From Pontiella desulfatans (lineage in GTDB: Bacteria; Verrucomicrobiota; Kiritimatiellia; Kiritimatiellales; Pontiellaceae): 64,000 nucleotides of DNA. The translations under genes and the position numbers were made by a program. Below are positions 47,105 through 54,465 of this stretch, one piece after another. The notes under the pieces are model-generated. The model was given only the letters and a program-made list of their open reading frames with translations. It ran no database searches and was not told the DNA's origin. The stretch lies in contig NZ_CAAHFG010000004.1 of NCBI RefSeq assembly GCF_900890425.1, positions 664,330 through 728,329 of the forward strand, read 5' to 3'. Position 1 is the stretch's first letter; every line of letters begins with the position of its first letter.

Positions 47105-47887
47105 TTAGTCTGTCCCTGGTTTTTCATAGCCGCTTGTATGGCGCTGGATTGTTTTCAAGCTCACGCCGTATTCTGCGGCACAGGCTCTTTTCCCCTCAGT
47201 AATGCTATGCTTTGGATTCCGTCCAAAGTAATCATCAAGGAACGTCGGATATTTCTTCCATTCATCTTGACGGGGCTTGTCTTTCCGTTCCCGAAGTTCG
47301 GCATAGGTTGAGTGGATTTTATTTCCTGTAACAACCTTAGGCAACTTCTCTTCGAAAAGGACATCCCCCAATTTTTGCTCAACCGCCAAACATTTCTTTG
47401 TACCTACGAAGACAGGATCGGCTAACACTATTTCCATGCACGTTTTTAACAGTGAGGCTCTATCCCCTTCAGGATTCGGCATCCGATCAAATACCCGTTT
47501 CATATTTTGCTCCAGGAATTGCTCGATGCCTTCAAATGGGCTAGGTGATTTATCGGAGTTCCCCTGCGAACAACTCTTGGCTGCTCGCAACACCAAATCC
47601 GTGTAGAAACCTGTCTTTTCGTGGTTTGGTTGTATGTTTTGAAGCATAAAAACCTGTTCAATCAACAATCTCTGATCCCGTTCGCCTAAAGCTTCAAAAG
47701 CACTAATCAGCTGATCCAAGGCATCTTGATTAATGATACCATTGTTGCCGCCATGGTGCAGGAAAAATGCTTGATATGTGATTATTTGAATCGGTTCAAT
47801 GATGCTATCTGTCAGATGCTCGTCATCTTGCTTCAGCAGTTCTTTTAGTTTCTCAATGGTTTCATCATTCAATCTATGCGGTTTCAT
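47105..47887 (-). CDS. Uncharacterised protein with C-terminal helix-turn-helix-like segment
   Basis: The 260-residue protein is mostly helical. The C-terminal 45 residues (SITEGKRACAAEYGVSLKTIQRHTSGY) look like a helix-turn-helix, so it may bind DNA. It is encoded two bases after the recombinase stop and ends at the terminator, so it is cotranscribed with the recombinase and may assist integration or regulate it. I do not recognise the family. Confidence 0.7.
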   Translation of the reverse strand: MKPHRLNDETIEKLKELLKQDDEHLTDSIIEPIQIITYQAFFLHHGGNNGIINQDALDQLISAFEALGERDQRLLIEQVFMLQNIQPNHEKTGFYTDLVLRAAKSCSQGNSDKSPSPFEGIEQFLEQNMKRVFDRMPNPEGDRASLLKTCMEIVLADPVFVGTKKCLAVEQKLGDVLFEEKLPKVVTGNKIHSTYAELRERKDKPRQDEWKKYPTFLDDYFGRNPKHSITEGKRACAAEYGVSLKTIQRHTSGYEKPGTD

Positions 47888-47889
47888 GC

Positions 47890-49263
47890 TTAACCTTGGG
47901 CTGTCAGTTCATCTCGTATTTCTTCCCAGCTTTTAGCGGTCATGCTCTTAAGCTTTTCGAGTGCCCACTTGGGCAAGGGCTCCTTATTCTCTGGGGCTTG
48001 GATGAAGCCTTTGTTTCCGTTGGGGAGGGCGTGGGGGATGTTAGCGGCCAAGGATGCAACTAGTTTTTCATCGAAGGCGGTATAGTGGTCGATCATTTGT
48101 TCCGAAGTGTGGCCTGTGATTTTCATTATGAGGGCATCGGGGAAGCCAGCCAGCCGGGCAATGGTGACAAAGGAGTGCCGCAGGCTGTGCGCCCCGGTTT
48201 CGACTATGGCTTGTCCCGTTTTTATGTCCGTCTCTTTGTGTGCGTTCAGTTTGGCGGCATCAAAGATTTTGCGGATTCGTTTCGTGATGGCCGACCTGTC
48301 GCGGTCGTAGGCTTCCACGAGTTCGGGAAGGACGTAGCGGCCATTGTGCATGATGCTTTGCAGTTCTTCCCTCAACTGGGGAAGGATAGGGATATAGACC
48401 TGCTTGCCTGTGCGCTTGGCGGTCTTGGCGGGGGTAAGGGTTATGATGTTCTTTTCGTAGTCGATTTCCTTCCATTGGAGCTTTACGCCGTCCACAAGGC
48501 GCTGTCCGGTACATACAAGAATGATTAGAAGCGTCCTATAGTCACCCTCTGCCTTCTCAATGACCTTGTTGACTTCCTCCAAGGTCAATGCCCGCTTTTT
48601 CCGGATCGTGGCTTCTGCCTTGATGTTTTTGCGCTGTATGCCCGTTCTGCTCTTCTTGTCCCAAGCAAATGGATTCTGCGTGGTGCGGGCTTTCTTTTCG
48701 AGCACAGCCCAGACCATGGCCAAGGAGTTCAAATAGATGTTGAACGATGAAGGGGATAGCTTTTTTGATTCCAGATGGTCGGCATAGGCTTCGGCATGCT
48801 CTGTGCCGACTTCCCTCAACTCTTTGACATCGGGATAGCTCTCCTTTATCCAGTCATGGAAGGCACTAATGCAGGCCTCATAGCGGTGCAAGGTGCGTTC
48901 CCCGGATTTTGGGCGGTTGTGGGCTTTCTTGTATTCAGTCCAGGCATCGGCAATGCGGAGTGCTGGTTTTGCATCAATGATTCGTGCGGTCTCGCCCTTT
49001 GCGGCTTGAAGCATGGCCTCCAACTGACGCTCTGCATTCTCTGCTTGCAAAGGGGCTACAATGCGCATCTGCGCTTCTACTGCCTCTTCCTTGGTGTAGA
49101 GCTTGTTGCCGTGTTCGTCGGTGAGGCAAACCTTCTTCCGCTTGCCGTTGATTTTATACTCTAGATAATAGGGTGCCTTGACCTTTGACCCGGCAGGCAG
49201 TTCCTTACCGTTGCTGCGTTTGTAGAGTCTGCCAAGACCCTTCTTGGTTCTCGTCGCTGTCAT
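47890..49263 (-). CDS. Tyrosine recombinase (island integrase)
   Basis: The 457-residue protein has an N-terminal arm and core-binding domain and a catalytic domain with the tyrosine recombinase residues: Arg in CTGQRLVDGVKL, His and Arg in GAHSLRHSFVTIARLAG, His in TGHTSEQMIDHY and the final Tyr of that motif. GGAGG stands just before the ATG. It lies 124 bases inside attR, the standard position for a tRNA-targeting integrase. It should catalyse integration and excision at the 55-bp tRNA-Thr repeat. Confidence 0.95.
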   Translation of the reverse strand: MTATRTKKGLGRLYKRSNGKELPAGSKVKAPYYLEYKINGKRKKVCLTDEHGNKLYTKEEAVEAQMRIVAPLQAENAERQLEAMLQAAKGETARIIDAKPALRIADAWTEYKKAHNRPKSGERTLHRYEACISAFHDWIKESYPDVKELREVGTEHAEAYADHLESKKLSPSSFNIYLNSLAMVWAVLEKKARTTQNPFAWDKKSRTGIQRKNIKAEATIRKKRALTLEEVNKVIEKAEGDYRTLLIILVCTGQRLVDGVKLQWKEIDYEKNIITLTPAKTAKRTGKQVYIPILPQLREELQSIMHNGRYVLPELVEAYDRDRSAITKRIRKIFDAAKLNAHKETDIKTGQAIVETGAHSLRHSFVTIARLAGFPDALIMKITGHTSEQMIDHYTAFDEKLVASLAANIPHALPNGNKGFIQAPENKEPLPKWALEKLKSMTAKSWEEIRDELTAQG

Positions 49264-49387
49264 GTGTGCCTCCTATGCATTTGTCCATTCCTGTCCAGAA
49301 AGGTAGCAATAGAAGGCCTGTGAACCAAGGATAATACATCCAAAACACATCATATATTCAATATACACCTGTAATACTGCAATAAAT

Positions 49388-49442
49388 GCTCATTCGTAAT
49401 GAGCAGGTCGTCCGTTCGAATCGGATCATTGGCTCCACTCTT
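49388..49442 (+). repeat. attR: 55-bp direct repeat of the tRNA-Thr 3' half
   Basis: This is identical to 28101-28155 but lacks the 5' half of the tRNA, so it does not encode a tRNA. It marks the right end of the island. Confidence 0.95.
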
Positions 49443-49779
49443 ATCTAACTTCTTATTAGAGGGTTAGATGATAATTCACTGTCTGTGCGATCCTTGAAAC
49501 TGCCGCAAATCCTCCCGGAGGAAAGGTAGTAGAATGAAGATCGAACTAAGGTGGGCAACTCGTTTTCTTTCGCATGTCCATTCCCGCTGGTCTCAGAATG
49601 CATTTTGAGAACCGCAGGGAAATCTCCCAAAGCCAACGTAACGGCGAGGCTCAAGCCACACGGTGCAGCCCGACACTTCGCTCGATGTGCTGGAGCGCGC
49701 CTATCTCACCGCTCAGGCTTGCGGAAGCTATAGCTAAATAGGTACAGTCTGGCGTTTTGGGGTTGGAAGGGAGTTCGTT
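49443..49779. other. Intergenic region between the island and the glycan locus, 337 bp
   Basis: No gene is seen. It contains the inverted repeat GGTCTCA/TTGAGAACC near 49590, and at its end a degenerate copy of the putative LacI operator, next to the start of the LacI gene. Confidence 0.55.
49731..49754 (+). promoter_or_regulatory. Operator-like motif before the LacI gene (degenerate copy)
   Basis: The 24 bases beginning TAGCTAAATA and ending AGTCTGGCG match 63660-63683 at all but three positions. The right half is altered (TACAG instead of TTTAG). It ends 25 bases before the LacI start, suitable for autoregulation. Confidence 0.55.
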
Positions 49780-50829
49780 ATGGCCAATATCAAGGATGTC
49801 GCGAAGCGCGCCGAAGTCAGTGTGACCACCGCCAGTTTTGTACTGAGCGGCAAAGCCGCCGAATTTCGGATCAGTGAAACGGCTGCGCAGCGGGTGATGG
49901 AGGCCGCCGATGCCCTGGACTATCGCCCCAACTACCACGCCCGCACCTTCAAGCGCGGCCGGTCGGACGTTTTGGGTTTTCCGATCGTCCTGCAGGATCC
50001 CAACCGATATCTTGTCGGCTTTTGGCAAGGCATGCTCACCGGCGTCGACCTCCGGGCGCGCGAAGATAAATGCGATGTGCTCATGATCGGCAGCGACACC
50101 CCGAAGGACACCGCCCTGCGCGCGTTCGAAAGCGTGCGCAAGTGCCAGGTCGATGCGCTGGTTGCGCCAGGTTTCATGACCTATTTCCTGAAGGATCGGC
50201 CGGGCTACAAAAAAATGCCCATCGTCTTTCTGTCGCCCGACCAGGTGACGGAGCATCCGAGCGTTCAGCTCGATCCGATGCCCGGCCTCCAGACGGCGGT
50301 GGATCATCTCAAAGAACTCGGACATGCTTCCATCCACTATGTCGCCGTCCACGGCAGCGACGAAACACCGGTTCGCGGCAACCTGCTCAAGGGCTTGGCG
50401 GAGCAGGCCGGATTGTCGTTTTCCATCGGAAACATTTGGTCGAAAACGCTCGGCAGGGAAACCGAGGTTTCAAGCTACATCGACCTGTGCCGAATAAACT
50501 ATGCAGCCCAGCTCGATTCCGACCATCCGCCCACGGCGATCATTTGTCGGAACGATTTGGTTGCGATCGGAGTGCAGGCGGCCTTGCAGGATGTAGGACT
50601 CCGCGTGCCCGCCGACGTCTCGATTATCGGCTTCGACAACATCTACGCCCAGAGCACCTACCCCCGCATGACCGTCATCAGCCATATGCTCGAAGAGATG
50701 GGCGAGGTGGCCTGCGAGCTGGCGCTGAGCATGGTCGGCAAGGACAAGGTGTTCAAAGCGCTCCGCGGTCATGTTGCGCAGGTTCCTTCGGAACTCATCG
50801 TTGGAAAAACAACCGCTAAGGCTCGCTGA
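49780..50829 (+). CDS. LacI-family transcriptional regulator
   Basis: The 349-residue protein opens with the LacI helix-turn-helix MANIKDVAKRAEVSVTTASFVLSG (residues 1-25) and hinge region (AADALDYRPNYHAR), followed by a periplasmic-binding-protein-like sensor domain (about 60-340; CRNDLVAIGVQAALQDVGLRVPADVSIIGFDN). Such proteins repress sugar genes until an oligosaccharide inducer binds. It heads the glycan-utilisation genes and probably controls them through the CTAAA-N4-TTTAG sites. It is placed just outside the island's right end. Confidence 0.93.
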   Translation: MANIKDVAKRAEVSVTTASFVLSGKAAEFRISETAAQRVMEAADALDYRPNYHARTFKRGRSDVLGFPIVLQDPNRYLVGFWQGMLTGVDLRAREDKCDVLMIGSDTPKDTALRAFESVRKCQVDALVAPGFMTYFLKDRPGYKKMPIVFLSPDQVTEHPSVQLDPMPGLQTAVDHLKELGHASIHYVAVHGSDETPVRGNLLKGLAEQAGLSFSIGNIWSKTLGRETEVSSYIDLCRINYAAQLDSDHPPTAIICRNDLVAIGVQAALQDVGLRVPADVSIIGFDNIYAQSTYPRMTVISHMLEEMGEVACELALSMVGKDKVFKALRGHVAQVPSELIVGKTTAKAR

Positions 50830-50833
50830 CCCT

Positions 50834-50876
50834 GTAGCTCGCTTATCAGGAAACGCGGATCGGATATCCGCGCCAC
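50834..50876. repeat. Two-hairpin cruciform repeat, type B (left hairpin degraded)
   Basis: GTAGCTCGCTTATC lacks most of its left hairpin. The right hairpin CGCGGATcggATATCCGCG is intact. It lies between the LacI gene and the next operon. Confidence 0.65.
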
Positions 50877-50883
50877 TTTAACG

Positions 50884-50901
50884 AACTAAACATATTTAGC
50901 T
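50884..50901 (+). promoter_or_regulatory. Operator-like inverted repeat before the GH operon
   Basis: CTAAA-CATA-TTTAG is an exact inverted repeat of 14 bases. It lies about 37 bases before the ATG of the first gene of the operon, in promoter position, and has related copies before the LacI gene and a secreted-protein gene. Confidence 0.6.
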
Positions 50902-50935
50902 TGAGGCGCGAGCCGTTGGTTGCTAGCGTTTTGCC

Positions 50936-52033
50936 ATGAATAAAAGATTCTTTTCGGACGATAGTTTTTGGAACCAGAAGGTGGGCGGGGAGGCAAAAAT
51001 CCATCCCCGAAGCGGGGAGTGGATTGCGTTGCTGGAAAAGGTGGATGGAAACAGCGGTTTCTATCTCAACCTGAACGAATGGACGGTGCCCGTCTACGAA
51101 GCGACGGCGGATACGCCTGTTTGTTCCATCGAAAAGCGGCTGCCCCATTTCGAGTCGGGCTATGAATATTTTTTTCTCAATTCCAAACCCTATATCAGCG
51201 ACGGCCATCCTGTTGGTCACGGCGAAGGGTTCGGCGAGGCGGTTCCGATTCCGCCCGAGGCGGAGCCGGACTGCTCCAACGATGCGCACATTGCAGTGAT
51301 CGACCGCGAGCGGGGTATGGCGTGGGACATGTGGGCGGCACAGAAAAAAGACGACGGAACCTGGTGGTCGTGCACCGGCATGAAATACGACCTCTACGGA
51401 TCGGGCGTGTTTAATCCAACGCAGTTCAAAATCCACAATGGGGAGAGCATCCATCTTTATGGCCCCTCACGCGCATCCGGCGTCCCGATCATTGCCGGCC
51501 TGATCATGCATCACGAAATTCTGGCCGGTCGCATCGAGCACAAGCTGGCCTTTGCCAGCGATTGCGCCGGGTTGCTGGAACATGTGTTCCCTCCGGCGGT
51601 TTGGACGGATGGCGGAACGCCGGGCGGGATCCCGGAAGGTGCAGTGCTGCAGCTCGATCCTTCTCTTGACCTCGATTCGCTCGGGCTGGGGGAGTCCGAA
51701 AAAGTGGTGGCGCGGGCGATGCAGGAATATGGATTGGTGCTGGTCGATGTCGCCGATGGTGCTTCGCTCTATGGCGAAGGGCTCTGGGGGCATGAAGGCC
51801 TTTCATGGGATGGGCTGTTGTCGCAGGAGGGACTGCGCGGGATTCCATACTCCAGTTTCAGGGTGATCGAGCATGGTATGTCGGTCGAAAAGGGCATGGT
51901 TCCCATGGCGCACCACAACATTAACCGCAACTACCATTTTTACACTGGCGTCCCGCACACCGACGGCACCATCCCGTCCGGCATGGAACGGAGAATAGAA
52001 CCGCAGAATATCGAACAGGGAACCGCAGAATGA
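50936..52033 (+). CDS. Uncharacterised cytoplasmic protein at the head of the GH94/GH26 operon
   Basis: The 365-residue protein has no signal peptide or membrane helix. It is rich in aromatic residues and has HIAVIDRERGMAWDMWAAQ and SRASGVPIIAGLIMHHEILAGRIEHKLAF, features that look like a secreted-enzyme family of actinobacteria I cannot name. The Glu/Asp-rich stretch and fold suggest a carbohydrate-active or binding protein. It begins the operon that continues with two phosphorylases and a mannanase-type enzyme, and it has the putative LacI site just upstream. Confidence 0.65.
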   Translation: MNKRFFSDDSFWNQKVGGEAKIHPRSGEWIALLEKVDGNSGFYLNLNEWTVPVYEATADTPVCSIEKRLPHFESGYEYFFLNSKPYISDGHPVGHGEGFGEAVPIPPEAEPDCSNDAHIAVIDRERGMAWDMWAAQKKDDGTWWSCTGMKYDLYGSGVFNPTQFKIHNGESIHLYGPSRASGVPIIAGLIMHHEILAGRIEHKLAFASDCAGLLEHVFPPAVWTDGGTPGGIPEGAVLQLDPSLDLDSLGLGESEKVVARAMQEYGLVLVDVADGASLYGEGLWGHEGLSWDGLLSQEGLRGIPYSSFRVIEHGMSVEKGMVPMAHHNINRNYHFYTGVPHTDGTIPSGMERRIEPQNIEQGTAE

Positions 52034-52097
52034 TGAAGATTCTTATTTCGAAATTCGAAATTCCTTGTTCGGTATTCGATATTCAAGGGAACCGATT

Positions 52098-54380
52098 ATG
52101 ACTTCCATCGAACAGTATGGCCGCTTCATCCCGGAAGAGGGGTGCTTTGAGCTGACCGCTCCGCCGCCGCGCAAGTGGATCAACCTTCACTACAACCTAA
52201 TCGGCGATAACGAAATCTATTCCGAGATCACCAACATCGGCGACGGGCGCACCGTCTGCCGAGACCACGCGGGCAATACCTGCGTGCTCGTCGATTGGGA
52301 TCACAAATATTGCTACATCCGCGACGAGAAATCCGGCACCGTTTTCTGTCCCGGTGGCGAACCCGCACCGCAGCAGGTCGATAACGTCGTTACCAAATAC
52401 TATCCGGCCAAGACCATCACGACCGGCGAGTGCATCGGCCTCAAGGTGGAACAGCGCGTCTTCGTTCCGCTCGACCATCCGATGGAAGTGCGCACGGTTT
52501 GGGTTGAGAATGCGACCGCTGAAGAGCGCGAGGTTTCCGTCTTCATGTATGCGATGTTTCAGCTCAATGGCTGCGATTCCGAAAGCAACACGGTTTGGAA
52601 AGACAACCTCTCCTTTATCGAACCGGAGATCAACGGCGTTCTGGTGGTGAATCGCCATGCGGATGTGCCGACCGGCCGCTACAAAGGCTATGTGGTTGCG
52701 CTTAACCACTACCATGGTGCCAGCGGCTACCGCGACTATTTCACCCGCTCCGATTTTTCCCTCGGCACGCCGAAAATTCTGTGGGGCTGGGATGCCGATA
52801 ACAAACCGGGCATGGGCCCCGACTGTGCGGGCGTTGTGCAGGTGAAGATAAAGATCCCCGCCGGAGCCAAAGGGCGCGCCGATTTCCTGTTGGGGCAAAC
52901 GTCCTCGCTCGACGAGGTGAAGGGCATTCTTCAGCAAACCAATGAGCAAACCGTCGATGGATGGTGTGCCGCGCAGGAGGCTGCCGAGGCCAAGCGCACC
53001 AATGCGTTTACGGTCGATACCGGCAACGAAAACTGGGATGGGTTGCTGAACACCTTTGTCAAAAAACAGCTCTATTCCTATCTGCTGAATAAGGCGGGTT
53101 TCCGTGACAACCTGCAATGCGACTGCGCATTGGCGCTGTGCGACTATGAAGCGGCGAAGGGCAACCTGTTGCGGGCGCTCTCTTCGCAATACGCCAACGG
53201 TTCCGTGCCGCACGGCTTCCGCCCGCTCAACGACCTGCTCTATTCCGACCAGCCGGCCTGGATTTTCCTGACGGTACCGTGGCTCATCAAAGAGAGCGGC
53301 GACTTCTCGTTGCTGGATGAAACGGTTCCATACCTTGGAAGCGATGAAACGGGAACAGTGTGGGATCATATGCTGCGCGCCATGCGCTACCTCGCCAACG
53401 ACACCGGCGCAAACGCCCTGTGCGACCAGCACTATGCTGATTGGAATGACGGGCTGGAAGCGACGAAGGAAGCCGGCGACCGCGAATCGGTGATGGTGAC
53501 GATGCAGTTTTGTTTCGGCATGAAGGAATTTGTGGAACTGGCGCAACGACGAGGCGATTCCGATGTGGCCGGGGAGGCGCAGGGCTATTACGACACCTTT
53601 GCCGCACGTCTGAACGATGTCGCCTGGGATGGCGAATGGTATGTCCGGACGATCTGCGGCGACGGCTACCGCATCGGTTCTGCAGCCGGCAAGGAAGGGC
53701 GGATCTTTATGAACACGCAGAGCTGGGCGGTGCTGGCCGGCGTTGCTTCAGACGAGCGGGCGGAATTGTGCATGGCGGCGGTGGATGAGCATTGCGAAAA
53801 GGAGGTCGGCTTCCAGGTCTGCGCACCGGGGTTTTCGAAATACGATCCGCGCGTTGGCCGCAACTCCGGCAGCCTGCCGGGCACCGGCGAAAACGGCGGG
53901 TGCTACAACCACGCCGCCGGATTCAAGGCCGTGGCCGACTGCATGATGGGGCGCGCCGAAGAGGCGTGGCGCACCTTTGAAAAGGTTGCGCCGGACAATC
54001 CGCTCAACCCGGTTTCGAATTCCGAGTGCGAGCCGTTTTCCTTCAACAACTTTTATGTGCAGGTGCCGGGGTTCATGGGCAAGTCGGGTTATCCGTGGCG
54101 CACGGGCACCTCCGGTTGGTTCACGATGCTGATGGTCGAATGGATCCTCGGCGCGCGCCGCCACTACGGCGGCCTGCTGATTGATCCGTGCCTGCCGAAG
54201 CACATTAAAAGCGCGGGCATCCAGCGCACCTATCGCGGAACGGTGTTCAACATCAAACTCGACAACACCTCAGGGCGCTGCAAGGGCGCCGTGGAGATCC
54301 GGGTGGACGGTATTCCAATGGTTGGAAATCTGCTGACGTGCATCGATGGCGGAACGCACGAAGTGCATGTGATGATTTAA
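52098..54380 (+). CDS. GH94-type glycoside phosphorylase
   Basis: I chose the ATG at 52098. The 760-residue protein has the GH94 (former GT36) layout: an N-terminal beta-sandwich (about 1-270), a helical linker and an (alpha/alpha)6 barrel. The catalytic motif is YADWNDGLE and the conserved region GENGGCYNHAAGFKAV follows, with a C-terminal beta domain. GH94 enzymes split beta-linked disaccharides with inorganic phosphate, saving ATP. The substrate is not shown by sequence. No signal peptide; cytoplasmic. The gene follows 64 bases after the previous one. Confidence 0.85.
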   Translation: MTSIEQYGRFIPEEGCFELTAPPPRKWINLHYNLIGDNEIYSEITNIGDGRTVCRDHAGNTCVLVDWDHKYCYIRDEKSGTVFCPGGEPAPQQVDNVVTKYYPAKTITTGECIGLKVEQRVFVPLDHPMEVRTVWVENATAEEREVSVFMYAMFQLNGCDSESNTVWKDNLSFIEPEINGVLVVNRHADVPTGRYKGYVVALNHYHGASGYRDYFTRSDFSLGTPKILWGWDADNKPGMGPDCAGVVQVKIKIPAGAKGRADFLLGQTSSLDEVKGILQQTNEQTVDGWCAAQEAAEAKRTNAFTVDTGNENWDGLLNTFVKKQLYSYLLNKAGFRDNLQCDCALALCDYEAAKGNLLRALSSQYANGSVPHGFRPLNDLLYSDQPAWIFLTVPWLIKESGDFSLLDETVPYLGSDETGTVWDHMLRAMRYLANDTGANALCDQHYADWNDGLEATKEAGDRESVMVTMQFCFGMKEFVELAQRRGDSDVAGEAQGYYDTFAARLNDVAWDGEWYVRTICGDGYRIGSAAGKEGRIFMNTQSWAVLAGVASDERAELCMAAVDEHCEKEVGFQVCAPGFSKYDPRVGRNSGSLPGTGENGGCYNHAAGFKAVADCMMGRAEEAWRTFEKVAPDNPLNPVSNSECEPFSFNNFYVQVPGFMGKSGYPWRTGTSGWFTMLMVEWILGARRHYGGLLIDPCLPKHIKSAGIQRTYRGTVFNIKLDNTSGRCKGAVEIRVDGIPMVGNLLTCIDGGTHEVHVMI

Positions 54381-54385
54381 GGCAA

Positions 54386-54435
54386 GTAGCTCGCATATCC
54401 GATGCGAGTTAACGCGGATCGGATATCCGCGCTAC
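54386..54435. repeat. Two-hairpin cruciform repeat, type B
   Basis: GTAGC and GCTAC form the outer arms. Inside, TCGCATatccGATGCGA and CGCGGATcggATATCCGCG form two hairpins joined by TTAA. It lies between the two GH94 genes. Confidence 0.85.
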
Positions 54436-54465
54436 GGCGAAATGCAGAAACAATCTGAGGGAAAT

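Larger units (their letters stand above)
28101..49442. mobile_element. Integrative island (about 21.3 kb) at tRNA-Thr
   Basis: The element is bounded by a perfect 55-bp repeat of the tRNA 3' half. A tyrosine recombinase gene lies next to the right end, pointing inward, with a small helix-turn-helix protein like an excisionase beyond it. The cargo is a type I restriction system with linked defence-type genes and a Sel1-repeat protein. There are no structural phage genes and no conjugation genes, so it is a small integrative element that may need a helper, or one that is mobilised only by its recombinase. Base composition differs from the flanks in several parts. Confidence 0.93.

Noticed and set aside
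49388-49442. Second tRNA-Thr gene
   Set aside because: It lacks the acceptor 5' strand and the D arm, so it is only the attachment-site repeat.
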